Assembly (NCBI RefSeq): GCF_016859285.1
Contig: NC_053414.1
Coordinates: 9,026,517-9,090,516, forward strand
Source of the DNA: Xiphias gladius
Taxonomy: Eukaryota > Chordata > Actinopteri > Istiophoriformes > Xiphiidae
Direction of reading: 5' to 3'
Length of the DNA stretch: 64,000 nucleotides
Shown here: positions 35,101 through 46,003 of the stretch, piece by piece
How the letters are laid out: every line of letters begins with the position of its first letter
Numbering within the stretch: position 1 is the first letter of the stretch
Notes under the pieces: generated by a model
Databases searched by the model: none
The model's input: only the letters and a program-made list of their open reading frames with translations
What the model was told of the DNA's origin: nothing
Program-made: the position numbers and the translations under genes

Positions 35101-38100
35101 ATAATAGCCTTTTTTTTTATAATTATAATTATAATTATAATTATAATTATTTACCCCCTTTTTTTTCTCAGGATGTTTTCCCTTCTTTCTTCCTCTTTTG
35201 GAGCTGCTGGGTTTCTCCTTTTTCTCTAAGTCTTCAACTGCTTTCTTTAAAGCGGTTTTGGAGAAGATCAGAGCAGAACGCAATGGGAGCTCAGAACAGG
35301 TTTAGACAAAACACACAATAAGGGGCTGGACAATATAGACAAAATATTATATCACTGTATACAGTAGCTAATCCTGTGTTGTGATAGCAACATACTGTAT
35401 ATTCTGATGGTAAAATTTCCAGAAATTCACTTGAGAAAACATTTATAGATAGTTGACGCAACAATCTCATCACAAGGTCTGTTTTGTAGCTGCTCTAGAG
35501 CTCTGGATCATACCACATGATCATCATCGACGGATGCCCAGTTGACATGGAAATGTAGATACTGAAATTGAAATTTTATCTGAGCACTTTAAAAGTTTGA
35601 TTAGTCAGAATATGAAGCAAATTTTCACTTTGCATTAATCATGCAAATTTGACAGTTGGACCATTTGTGTAGTTTGTTCAACTCGTGAATGCATTTTTGC
35701 CTCAGTTCGTGTCTAATGTAAAATGACTTTGTGTCTATTCTCGCTACTGACTTTGAATGCGACCACACAACATCTAAAATTTGCTTTGTTCTCTTGTCTG
35801 AACACACCTTATGGACTTCTCATCCATGTTGTTTTATCATCTTGTTCAAAGTGCTCTCTTAACCATGGAAATTGAATTTTCCTCAATGTCCTCAAGATCC
35901 ATTTTGTAAATTTCATATTACATGACCTTCATCAATTGATAAATATTTGATGATGAATGAGATGCAGCTTCCAAGGTCAAGAATGAAATTTGAACCTCAA
36001 CTTTTTTTTGATGAAGATCATGTGATACGACTGAAAGCTTGAACCTTTTGGTGAGACTGTTTGGTCAACTATTGTTTCCTAGGTCATCAATAGTACTCAA
36101 CCTTTATAGTTTAAACAACAAGATGGGGATGACCTTTGTTGACTAATCCAGTGAATTCAAAACCTGACAAATAAAAGTATAATTACATTTAACGTACATA
36201 AAAATCCTGTGAATCCAGATATTCCAAAAATCCAGTGCTCATTCATTTGCAAGATAAAACCAGAGATCTTTAAGACAATAGAATAACCCAAAAATTGTAC
36301 TGGTTCTCAAATTTCAGACTTCAAGAGATATCTTTCAACATATGATCAACTCTCAGACAGTCAATGAACACCAAGACGAAAAGAAGAATAAGGGTAAAAC
36401 AGTCAAACAGCTACATCCTCCACACATACAGAAACACAAATGTACAGTACGTACAGACGTATGGCGCCCTCCTTTCATCTCTGCTCATTTTTATGCATCC
36501 CAACAGTCTGGACGGGTCTTACTGATCATGAGATTCTTTCTCAAATGACAATTTTGCTGATTGCTGGTTTCGAAACAAGTGCCACAACCCTTGTCTTCTT
36601 GGCCTACAACTTGGCAAGAAATCCTGAAGTCATGAACCGCCTGCAAAAGGAGATAGACTCTACTTTCCCGAATAAGGTAGAGCAGAGGTTTCTGGCTCTG
36701 GAGTCATTCTTTCCATTTTATTTCTTGATGAAGCTAGTTTTCAAATTCAGAATTGTGTTTAATCAAACTGTGTTTACAACTCAATAGGGTCCAGTCGAGT
36801 ATGAAGCTCTGATGCAGATGGAGTACCTAGACAGTGTGGTCAATGAGTGTCTGAGGTAATGAGCATTTTTCTGATCTAGTTGATATCTGAACAGATTGAT
36901 AATGTGACGTCTGGTCAAGATATTGTAACAAGAACATTTAAAAGGAGAAAAAAAAATCTGTTTTCTAAAACACTAAACCAACATTATGCATTATTTTTAT
37001 ATTAACACTGAATCTAATGACTGTATATTGTGATATGTTGCTCATTTTACCAATGATGATTAACACTAAACTATGCATATTTGTTTTTATTTAATTAAAA
37101 AAAGAAAAAAGAAAAAGAGTCCTGCTTCAGGAACTGCATTTATATTGGTAATTATGTCACGGTCCAAACACAATTTCAGTACAAAGAGTCTACAGCCATG
37201 CTAGTGGCACTGTGAGGTTGTGTGCAGACAGTGGGGCCTTGGGTAAAATGATTACGTTAGCATGCTTACAATGAAAATGTTCACATTCTAACATTTAGCA
37301 GGTTACGCTCACCATGGGTGCCATCTTATTTAAGCTTGTTAGCATGCTAATATTTGCTAATTAGCCCTCAGCATGAAGTACAGCTAAGGCAGATGGGAAT
37401 GTCGTTAGTTCTGCAGGTAATCATTTATGAACCGAAGGTTGTGAGGAATCCAAAATTTGACCTGATGAACACCAGGAGCAAAGTCAGGAAGGCACCAAAG
37501 GTATTACAATTCAGGCTCTGGGGAACATGACGGTCTGCACCAAATTTCATGAAAATGTATTAATTATTTATCAAGGTATTTCAGTTGAGACCAAAACATT
37601 GTCATCCCTGGAGCCATGTTGCCAGAGTTGCTAAAAAAAAAAAAGGAGAAGAAAACACTTCTCCACTAAGATTTTTAAAAATACAAACAGGGCTTAAATC
37701 CTACCAGTCCATTGAAACAACAGCAAAAAAATCTCAAATTCCGGGGCAACTAAAACACCGTGTTTCAAAAATACACATTTTCCAAATTTGGGATAGTTTT
37801 GATTTCACATTTAGTCTAATAAAGACATACAGTATTTAAAAATATTCTTGTTTTGTCAATAGGCTCTACCCTCCAGCTGCACGTCTCGAACGTATAGCTA
37901 AAGCATCCGTGAAGATCAATGGAATCACAATCCCGAAGGACATGACTGTTTTAATTCCAGTCTACGCTCTGCACCGTGACCCTGAGCTGTGGCCAGAGCC
38001 GGAAGAGTTTAAACCTGACAGGTAGCTGCTCGAGTGTTTAGGTTTGCACCGTAAAAGCACACGCAGAGATTAATTTGCAACACACTTGGAGGAATTCCTG

Positions 38101-39188
38101 AATACAAATGATATGTTATGGGTCACCCGAACAGCTTTGAATGTTTCATGATGACTTAAATCACTGTTGTTAGTAAGGTACGGGGAATTTGGAAGTGATG
38201 TATGATGCAATCTCTTACAGACAGGGAGAGTGGGGAGAAAGAGAGAGGGAGGGGTACAGTGTGCAGCAAGGGTCCCCCGGCCAAGGGTCAAACTGTGGAT
38301 GTTTTAATTATGTGTAACGTGCCTTACCCATTAGGCTACAGGGGCACCATATGGTGCAATCTTAAGCTCCGGTGAATGGTTACGGAGAGTTGTCATTGTA
38401 TTACTAAAATTATTATCATTTTAGAATTTTGTAAAGAATAATTTATGCTTAAATCGACGGACATTTGACGGAGACTACGACCGTTGTAAATACAGATTTC
38501 AAGCGGTACAGCTGAAATTGCCTCACCTGATAACCACAGGTACGTATGAATAATTTGTATTAGGGTTCATTCATAGCAATCAGGACAGCATTTAAACATT
38601 GGTTTTAAAATAAAGTTTATTTGAATTTCCTTCATTTGAAAAGCATATGACCGTTTACTGTACAGCAGGCAGAATAAAGAAATAATTGATATAATCAAGT
38701 GCTAATTGAAGATGGGTGTTTGAAGATACTTTATTACTATTTTCGATTTAATGCATAAATGTTGAACCGCAATTCCATCTGCTGCTGTCTGTTTGTTTTC
38801 TAGATTTAGTAAGGAGAACAAGAAGAGCATCAACCCATACACTTACCTGCCATTCGGCATTGGGCCAAGGAACTGTTTGGGGATGCGATTTGCTCTGGTG
38901 GTGATTAAACTGGCCTTGGTGGAGGTTTTGCAGAACTACAGCTTCTCAGTCTGCGAGGAGACAGAGGTGATTGTATTTAAATTACAGACTTAGATCAACA
39001 TGGTCTACGTGATTTCAAGCAATATTTGCATTAAGAGAGAGCAAGAAGTTCCCTATTTACTCAACTTGTCAATTCCACAGATCCCTTTGCAGATGGATAC
39101 TGCAGGTCTTGTTGGACCCGTACGACCCATCAAACTAAAGCTGGTGACACGTTCCATCGCCTCAGCAAGTGTGGACAAGTGCAACTAG
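32186..39188 (+). CDS. CYP3 family cytochrome P450, 14 coding exons, 511 aa
   Basis: Second CYP3 monooxygenase, diverged from its minus-strand neighbour. Exons: 32186-32256, 32406-32499, 32590-32642, 32733-32832, 34394-34507, 34674-34762, 34940-35082, 35172-35299, 36318-36393, 36507-36676, 36788-36855, 37863-38021, 38804-38966, 39081-39188. Exons 1-6 and 8 have exactly the lengths of those in the neighbour (71, 94, 53, 100, 114, 89, 128). The start [18 protein letters not shown] is the membrane anchor, followed by [12 protein letters not shown]-helix AGFETS is at 309-314 (Ser replaces the usual second Thr), ExxR is ECLR at 366-369, and the heme loop [10 protein letters not shown] has Cys446. 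An extra intron splits the [14 protein letters not shown] region. It could be CYP3A, 3B or 3D; I cannot choose. The tail [10 protein letters not shown] is longer than the neighbour's. Confidence 0.9.
33190..33560. repeat. Percomorph interspersed repeat in CYP3 (+) intron 4
   Basis: Contains GACATGCTAATGGTAGCATG and ends near GCCGACAGTCAAGC ... CGCCATCCCTGGAGCCACTG, the recognisable right-hand end of a repeat abundant in perch-like fish. The same end phrase (CATCCCTGGAGCCATG) appears at 37.6 kb. The rest of the 32833-34393 intron holds nothing I can name. Confidence 0.6.
35119..35152. repeat. (AATTAT)n microsatellite
   Basis: Five to six hexamer units inside the short intron 35083-35171 of the plus-strand CYP3 gene. 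The hexamers fill about a third of the intron. Confidence 0.9.
35300..36317. other. CYP3 (+) intron 8, no recognised element
   Basis: A 1.0-kb AT-rich intron. I see no exon, microsatellite or repeat family that I can name in it. Confidence 0.6.
36856..37862 (+). other. Extra intron in CYP3 (+), filled with a repeat
   Basis: The donor GTAATG (36856) and acceptor TCAATAG (ending 37862) split a CTG AG|G CTC codon set. The half-exons of 68 and 159 nt sum to 227 nt, the size of the unsplit exon in the neighbouring CYP3 gene, so nothing was lost. About 37130-37620 is a copy of the percomorph repeat with GTCTACAGCCATGCTAGTGG, TTAGCATGCTAATATTTGC, CACCAAATTTCATGAAAATG and CATCCCTGGAGCCATG. Confidence 0.8.
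38195..38345 (-). mobile_element. tRNA-derived SINE, minus orientation
   Basis: On the minus strand it reads GTAGCCTAATGGGTAAGGCACG (A-box-like), then GTTTGACCCTTGGCC (decayed B box), then a pyrimidine-rich tail. It lies in the 38022-38803 intron of CYP3 (+). Further copies are in the SDK1 intron at 59.4-60.3 kb. Confidence 0.6.
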
Positions 39189-39964
39189 GAAGGACTTAAG
39201 ATACTTTCCTGAAGACTGAACTATTCTAAAAAATTTGTTATTTTAGTACCTGACAATGGTAAATCAAGTTTACGACTGTATGTTTTTATTTTGTATCAGA
39301 AGTTTGTAATGAAAACAGACATAGTGAAGTTGATCATGCTTATTTTTGGAGAACATATGGAGAACATATCCCGAATTTATATTTGCATCGTGCTCACGAA
39401 TTAAGGCATTTAATTTCAAATAAGCCATGCCTACAATGGTTTGGCAAACACAAGACAGTTTGGAATATCAAAACATGCGTTAATAACCTTTTTGGATAAC
39501 GAAATTAAATTTCCCTGATTTGCACTAACATGAAAGCTGGGAGGAGACTGGAGCACCTGCCGGACACCTCCATAAGTACATGGACGCAAACTGAACACAG
39601 AGAGTATCAGTAATCATGTCAGGGATTGTTTTAGCTGTGAAGTGACAGTGCTATTTACTGAGCCACAACACTGATTTTTTTTTTTAAACTGAAGAATAAG
39701 AGAGGGTAAAAAAAACAAACAAACAAAAAAAAAAAACACTAATTAAAAAGTAACAGGACAAGAAACTTTACTTCAAAGCATTCAATTACTACTAAGTACA
39801 TCATCTGTGTAATGACTTATATGGTATCTTTGTACTTTGTCTTGCTGTTGTATTGCACTTTATTACATTATAAGGTTTTTCTTAAATTTATTGTCTGTCC
39901 AGTTTGTGTAGGAGCTAATCAACATCTTCATAGAACGTTTAGGAGATTGTACAAACAGTCCCTT

Positions 39965-39970
39965 AATAAA
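39965..39970 (+). terminator. Candidate poly(A) signal of CYP3 (+)
   Basis: AATAAA 777 bp after the CYP3 (+) stop codon. An ATTAAA near 39502 is a nearer alternative. Confidence 0.4.
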
Positions 39971-39972
39971 CT

Positions 39973-40187
39973 TTAAATCAAAACAAACAGGCTTTTCCAT
40001 TTTCCTTGCTTTAAGTAGTGATCTACAGAAGGGTATCGACTCTGGTAGACAAAACCCCTTAAGGGGACGTGTTTAGAAGTCTTGGAGCTTGGTCTCTTGG
40101 AGCTGTCATCCTTGGCCTGGACTTTGAATGGAAATGGCAGCGTGCCTGAGGACTTCGGGCCACATGTTATGTCAAAGTTGGCTTGCA
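39973..40187 (-). CDS. Unassigned coding-like ORF or terminal exon
   Basis: The minus strand reads 70 codons to a TAA (39973-39975), opening just after a CAG at 40188-40190 that could be a splice acceptor, although the pyrimidine tract before it is poor. The residues look like real protein: CGPKSSGTLPFPFKVQAKDD, then HVPLRGFVYQSRYPSVDHYL, with a KQGKWKS tail. There is no ATG near its start. I do not recognise the family. It lies between the converging 3' ends of CYP3 (+) and GPANK1. Minus AATAAA motifs follow at about 39888 and 39862. It may be a terminal exon of an undetected gene, an alternative GPANK1 3' end, or a chance ORF. Confidence 0.3.
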
Positions 40188-40583
40188 CTGTGTTTACTTA
40201 CACAAAATCTTGAAAGCGTCAGCATGTAACCAGAGTCCAGCTTAGGAGGCACAAGGGCTCTGGACTCATGCAAGAATTACCAGTTTTACTGTGCTACAAG
40301 AACATAGGCGACATGTTATGAAGCAGATAGGCGTTAACACATGACTCACCAGACAAGTGCGTAGGTTTGTTCAATTAGGTTAGAAAGGACATTGAGTCCC
40401 TACTAAGGGAGAGTTCACTGCTGGTCTGGGTAGTTGCATAACATATTCTACATTCAAAAACCACAGACAAACTGCAGTTGCTCAAGAGAATTAACTGACA
40501 CAATTTAAATATCTGAGCCAAACTGTTTTACTCCTGTTAGGACACACAAATCAAGGGGTGTTACATCTCAATAATGTTTATAT

Positions 40584-40589
40584 TTTATT
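40584..40589 (-). terminator. Candidate GPANK1 poly(A) signal
   Basis: AATAAA on the minus strand, about 340 bp after the GPANK1 stop codon (40930-40932). Confidence 0.5.
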
Positions 40590-40929
40590 ACCATATAAAA
40601 CATATTAGCCTAACTTTTTGACACTAAAAAACACGTCCTTTCCCAGTTAATGAACGGTAACCTGTTCTGTGGGGCTTATGTAACAATAAATACACTATAT
40701 TTAGTAATACAGAGTAAAAACAATGCCACATTTGGTGATAGTACAACTGGACACAGTATCAGCTTTGAGGTAGTGTCAAGGTATTATATAATTCTCCATG
40801 AGAAAACTCCTTTACAGTTTTAAATTAAAAAAGGTACAGCATCTCTTCATAATAGATCTTACTAATGTTTTTGTGATACTTTCAGATACGTTTGGGGGAG
40901 AGGGCTTGTATGGAAATCACTGGCAGGTG

Positions 40930-43727
40930 TCAAAGATAAAAAGAGGCACGAAAATCTCTTTCCCAGTTTTTATCCTTTAGCTCCTTTCTCCTACTTTCTT
41001 CTTTCCTCTTTCCTTTTCCTCCTTTCTCTTCTTTATCCTTGGATGGTGGTTTCACGGCATCCTGATCCCTGGCTTGGAAGTGTGTAACTTTGGCTCTTTT
41101 CATCTGTCCATACCCCAGACCTTTCTGGTCTCTCTTCAGCACTGTTGGCACTGGCTGTTGCGGGCCCTCTCCCTCTGGCCCCAGTCCTGTCCCTGGTTTC
41201 CAGCCGCAACGAACCATCATCTTGTAGCCGTTGCTGGAGGGGGGAAGACAGTAGTAGGGAGTGGATGGACGATGCCGCAGACTAAACTGATGCAGAGTGG
41301 AGGAGAGATGTGTCGACAGGCTGCTGCTGTACTTGCTAGAACACACACCACACCACTGAGGCTGGGGGGCACTGGAGACAAAAAAATATTAAAGTAAATA
41401 TTCAATTTAAGTCTGTCCTCAAACAATAGTCAGGTGGCAAAATGTACTTTACTTAATGTTTTACAGTTTTAGCTTGCTGTAATCATTCTTCCCATTCATA
41501 CAGGCCATTAAAAGATCCCTTCCTAATGTGCTCCTGATGTAAGTGATGGGGGACAAAATCCAGTCCTCATCCTGCAAATGAACAGCGCTTTCCTATCCCT
41601 CAACTTCCACGGCTGAAGTGCCCCCGAGCAAGGCACCTAACCCCGTACCTGCTCCCCAGCGCTGCAACAGGGCTGCCCACTGTTGTGTGTCTCTGCGTGT
41701 GTGTGTACACCAATCAAGGATGGTTTAAATGCAGAGGTCAAATTCCCTGTGTGTGTAAAAACATACTTGGATAATATAGGATTCTTCTTTTGCTGTTTTT
41801 TCACCAGTCATTCATAATCTCTAACTGCCAGTTTTGTGAAACCAGTTGCCTTATTACTCTTTCCTTTCACAATAGCCTTGGGTCTATTTATTGTCCATGG
41901 TATCTCGCCTTTTTTAAATTTTGTGACAGGCCCTTTTTCACAGCAGACATTTTGACTTGCCAAAGCAGGAAAAGAAGAGCTGGATTTAATCACATTAATG
42001 ATGGTTACATTTCCATTTAGGTGAGCAAGTTCCACCACGCTGCTGACATGGCTTACAGGGACACTGAATGGAACGGAACCTTTGTTAATGTTATTATTTA
42101 CACCTGTGTTCTCCGTCTTTTGACAAGTCAAAATGTCTGCTGTGAAAAGGGCCTGTTACTGAATTTGCTGTGATTTATTTAATACCGTTTTCAGTTTCAA
42201 CGCTGCTTCCACTAAAATCTTCAAAGACCAGCCCCTGTCCATTTTTGGAAGTGTGTTTAGCTCACTGCCTAGCTGTGTACCTACACACATAGTTAGGGGT
42301 GAAAAATCAATGTCAGCATATATTAGCTGATAAGCAACAAGAAACTGCAGTGATGCCAAGGACAGGTAATTGCATTGTTTGACACCAGTGAGCACTTATT
42401 TTTGAACTGTAAAATGTCCCGCTCATCACATACCTTGGTCACAATTCTTATAAAGCACCAAATTTGGGTAAACGTTTTCAAAACAGCTATAACATGTCAA
42501 AAAATAGCAGCCATTTTCATCATGTACATCGGGCTGAAATTCATGCAGTCTTATTCACCAGTCCTGCAATAAATCCCACCTTCATGAAGGTTAGACTCTT
42601 CGGTTTTTGTTGAAACTGAGAGGTGTTAATTCAACTGTATTATTATTTTGGAGCATGCAGTTTGTGGTGCTGTTTAACGGAATTGCCTAATACAGAGAGG
42701 TGTTTGTACTATTTAACCTACCGTCTTTGCTGTAAATGGGGTGAACAACATGTTAGTTTCAGGAAAAAAAGAACTTATTCATCTACTGTACAAATTAACT
42801 GAAATTAATAAATATTTGGTTCAGTTTGAATTAAAACTAAATACCATTGTGCAAACCTGCTATCAGATTGCGTGTCTCTCTGTGCACTTCTCCCATAGCT
42901 CTCCAACTCCTCCAACACCTCCCTGTGGCCTGCTGGGGAAAAAGTTAGACATCGATGAGTTAAATTTCACTGGTCAGACAAATACAAATATAAAGTTACG
43001 ATAAGTGTTGCACTGTTATACCTTCCAGCGCCAAGTCTTTGGCATCCCTGCCCTGCATATCAACCACTCCAACCCAGGCGGCTCCGTGTTGCAGCAGCAG
43101 CCTCACCGCAGCTCTTTGTCCAGACCAGCTTGCGCACATCACAGCTGTCCAGAAGAAAGTATCCTGGAGGGAGAACACAAGCTCATTTAATCAATGCAAG
43201 TTAAATGTTTCCTGGATATAACTTCAAAAGACACTAAGCTGTAAGTATTGTACCTGGAAGTTTATGTCGACCCCCTTTGAGAGCAGCTCTTTGAGGCCAG
43301 AGGTGTCCCCCTCGTGGGCACAGCGAAGCAACCGGAGCCCCTGGAGCTCAACGGACCTTTCTGAGTCGCTCGTCTCTCTTGCTGTCATCTCTCTCCTTTG
43401 GACACCTTCGCTTTCCCTACCAGTCCCTCTTTCCAACGCTAAATTAGTCTGATCTTGCTGCACCTCTGCAGCCCTGACTCTCCTCCTGATTCTTCTACTG
43501 GACTCTCTGTTCTTCTGTTTATTCTGACGCTCTCTGCCATCATCTTTTTTCCTAAATGCATTCCCTGGTACTTCTTGTCCTTTATGATCATCTTTCATTA
43601 AGTTTTCGTAGAACTGCTTGGCCTCTTCCCCACTAAGTGCACTGCTTGCTTTAGAGCTGGACTGTCCCGTTGTTTCAGTGCTGAAAAAATCCTGCTCACT
43701 GGCAGGAGTAAAGCCTAAACTAGCCAT
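40930..43727 (-). CDS. gpank1: GPANK1, G-patch and ankyrin-repeat protein, four exons, 377 aa
   Basis: Likely nuclear protein; G-patch domains activate DEAH-box RNA helicases, but the exact role of GPANK1 is little known. Exons 5' to 3': 43254-43727, 43022-43163, 42857-42932, 40930-41371. Phases close to 377 aa (human 356). Start MASLGFTPASEQDFF. An acidic/basic low-complexity N-terminal half (about 1-125) precedes two ankyrin repeats (LRLLRCAHEGDTSGLKELLS, then TAVMCASWSGQRAAVRLLLQ). Next is a short C-x2-C...H-x5-H finger-like motif (WCGVCSSKYSSSLSTHLSS). The G-patch then reads GYKMMVRCGWKPGTGLGPEG followed by TVLKRDQKGLGYG, and a Lys-rich tail ends NWERDFRASFYL. The match to the human order of domains, with the same WERDLR-type ending, makes the call firm. 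Confidence 0.93.
41590..41770. mobile_element. SINE-like repeat in GPANK1 intron 3
   Basis: The phrases GCCCCCGAGCAAGGCACCTAA, GCTGCAACAGGGCTGCCCACTG and TTTAAATGCAGAGGTCAAATT are those of a very widespread teleost SINE body. Only the 3' portion is evident. Confidence 0.6.
41927..42155. mobile_element. MITE with about 30-bp near-perfect terminal inverted repeats
   Basis: The left terminus CAGGCCCTTTTTCACAGCAG continues ACATTTTGACTTG. The right terminus on the opposite strand reads the same with one T fewer. The interior has GGATTTAATCACATTAATGA and GCTGACATGGCTTACAGGGA. Total 229 bp, non-coding, in GPANK1 intron 3. A much more decayed copy lies at about 52432-52600. Confidence 0.8.
42540..42720. 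mobile_element. Foldback MITE fragment
   Basis: It retains one arm only: GTCCTGCAATAAATCCCACC, TTTTGTTGAAACTGAGAGG and GCAGTTTGTGGTGCTGTTTA. Same family as 9613-9960 and 30798-31137. Confidence 0.65.
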
Positions 43728-44450
43728 AAGGAGTGATTGTAGTTTAGGCAGCTCGCTGTTATCTCATTGACAGTCAGTCTGAGTAACCGTATCTTATTTC
43801 AGATAAGGGAAGCTGCAATGCTCATGCTATGGCAGCATACGATAGTATTAAATATTAGGTGACGTGACATTACTTAATATCAGCTTTTAAACCGGTGAAA
43901 TTTGCACCAAGTAAACTTACGCAATAAAAATGTCTGACATTTTATAAGCCACAAATATCAATTTTTGGTTATATTTGCCCTATTTGTTAATCGAAGCTGC
44001 TAGCAAGCTGAAGTAGCTAGCTTGCTCGTTTTGACGTGTAGTAGGACGAGTGATTTTCTTTCTGACTAATTCTGAAACACAATCTCCAACACAATCTAAA
44101 ACACAACATTTAACCTAATACAATTTATATTCATCTGTCTAAATAGGACAAGACCAGGTACTCAGCCTTTGTAGCCTTAGCAGAGTAGTTAGCCTAGGTT
44201 AGCTTTAGCATTAGCTTTTAGACACGCGAACGGTTGTCACTCTGAGATGACCTCAAGGTCTCAGTTTGTGAACATGGCGCAAGTCGCTTCCGACAATTAT
44301 CCCGACGAAGACGTGAACTACAGCAAGATTGACGAATCTCTCTAATTATAAGATCGATACCTCAAGCTGAGCGTTACCCTCGTTCCTTCTGTTTGTAAAC
44401 AGACCGACGCGACGCGACGCGACGTTACCAAAGGTGAGTACTGCCACCTG
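43728..44450. promoter_or_regulatory. GPANK1 5' region and possible divergent promoter
   Basis: A minus-strand donor-like GTAAGT at about 43912-43917 suggests a non-coding first exon for GPANK1. Farther out, CpG-rich DNA at 44220-44440 contains a plus-strand ATG (44274-44276) with a 23-codon ORF (MAQVASDNYPDEDVNYSKID...) that stops at 44343-44345. A strong plus donor AAAG|GTGAGT follows at 44434. A GACGC pentamer repeats at about 44404-44424. This could be the first exon of a divergent, perhaps non-coding, transcript. Confidence 0.4.
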
Positions 44451-44539
44451 TCGGACTGGGTGTCGCCCTCCACCTGTTGAACTTTGCGAACCATTTATAA
44501 TCAATGGTGCTTATGAAGTAATTCTTAAATACCACAGTG

Positions 44540-45770
44540 TAAAAAAAATCTAAGTCTTGCACTCTAATTTAATTTAAGTAAAAGTACTATAGTTACATAT
44601 GTTTAAAGTATCTAAAGTAAAAGTAGTCGTTATACAGAATGTTCCCGTTCATACTGTCAAAATAGTCTATATATACACTATTATTGGTAGTGATGGGAGG
44701 AAGTATTCAAATTCTTCGCTTAAGTAAAAGAATCAAAGCCATAATGTACAAATACTACAATACAAAGAAATACGTCATTCAAAAAAAAAAGGAAAAGAGT
44801 AACTGCTAAACAGTGGTGGAAGAAGTAATCAGCTGTTGTACATTAGTAAAAGTAGAAATACTGCAGTGTAGAAATACTCCATTATTAGTAAAAGCCATGC
44901 ACTCAAAAAGTACCAAGTATTGGCATCAGAATATACTTACAGTGCCAAAAGTAAAAGTACTGATTACACAGAATGGCTCTTTTGTCAAAATCAGTTATTC
45001 TAAGTAAAGTGTGTCTCAAAAATAATTTATATTATGGGATTTGAATTATGGATACATTACTTTGAACCTTCCTTTAATGTGGAAGGTGGTAAAAGTGTGG
45101 ATAATTTAAATTATCTTATACTCTGCTGGGTAGCTTCTGAATTTTCTCGGGGGGGGGGGGGGTCAATAAAAGTCTTGACCTAAATTAATACATCGTCATT
45201 TATTTGCTGGTTGTATTTTGTATTATTTCCAAGAATCTGCAAAAATAAATGTAACAGGGTAAAAGTAAAATATTGGTCTCTGAAATTAAGTGGAGAAGAA
45301 GTATAAAGCGGCAGAAAATTGAAATACTCAAGTATAAGGCACAAGTACCTCCAAACTGTACTAAACTACCGTACTTGAGTAAATGCACTTAGTTAATTTC
45401 CACCATTCTGCTGAATGTACATAAAATATGAAAAGTTATAATGCAGAATGGAACCTGTTAGTGTTAAATTGTTATGGTTTCTATTATTGGGTAATTATTA
45501 CTAATGCATAAACATGTAAGCAGCGTTTCAAATATTCCATCTAGTCAAGGTGGAATTCATCTTAACATCTTTACATACTATTGGGTAGTTGAACTAAAAC
45601 ATTGAATCACATTTTATATACTCATGTTTTCTATGCAAAATCTCAATCTGCAAGGTAATAAGTAACTATAGCTGTCAAATAAAAGTAGTGGAGTACAAGA
45701 TTTCCTTCTGAAAGTTAGTGAAGTGTAAAGTGGATTACATTTACTTATTTACTTCCATCACCTGTAACTG
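44540..45770. mobile_element. hAT-type 'CAGTGGTGGAA' element cluster
   Basis: A near-complete copy runs 44811-45410, from CAGTGGTGGAAGAAGTAATC to GTAAATGCACTTAGTTAATTTCCACCATTCTG. The AAGTAAAAGTACTGATTACACAGAATGGC body is characteristic. Partial copies of related sequence flank it (about 44540-44800 and 45660-45770). Non-coding. A poly-G run interrupts it at about 45151-45162. Confidence 0.7.
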
Positions 45771-45970
45771 CAGTACACAGCACAATTTGTCATAGTAGGA
45801 AAAGTACAGGTGTTAATAATATCAACAATTGCTCAGTTCCCAGTCCCAGTAAACCATGAGTGTGTGAAAGTGAGCCAGCGTGCACAATACCCGGACGCCG
45901 AAACTGAAGCAGCTAAATGGAATTCATCCATCATTCATTTTATTATCATTTATATTGTCACACAGACCTG

Positions 45971-46003
<33 letters not shown>
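45971..46003. repeat. (TAA)n microsatellite
   Basis: About eleven ATA/TAA units. Confidence 0.95.
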
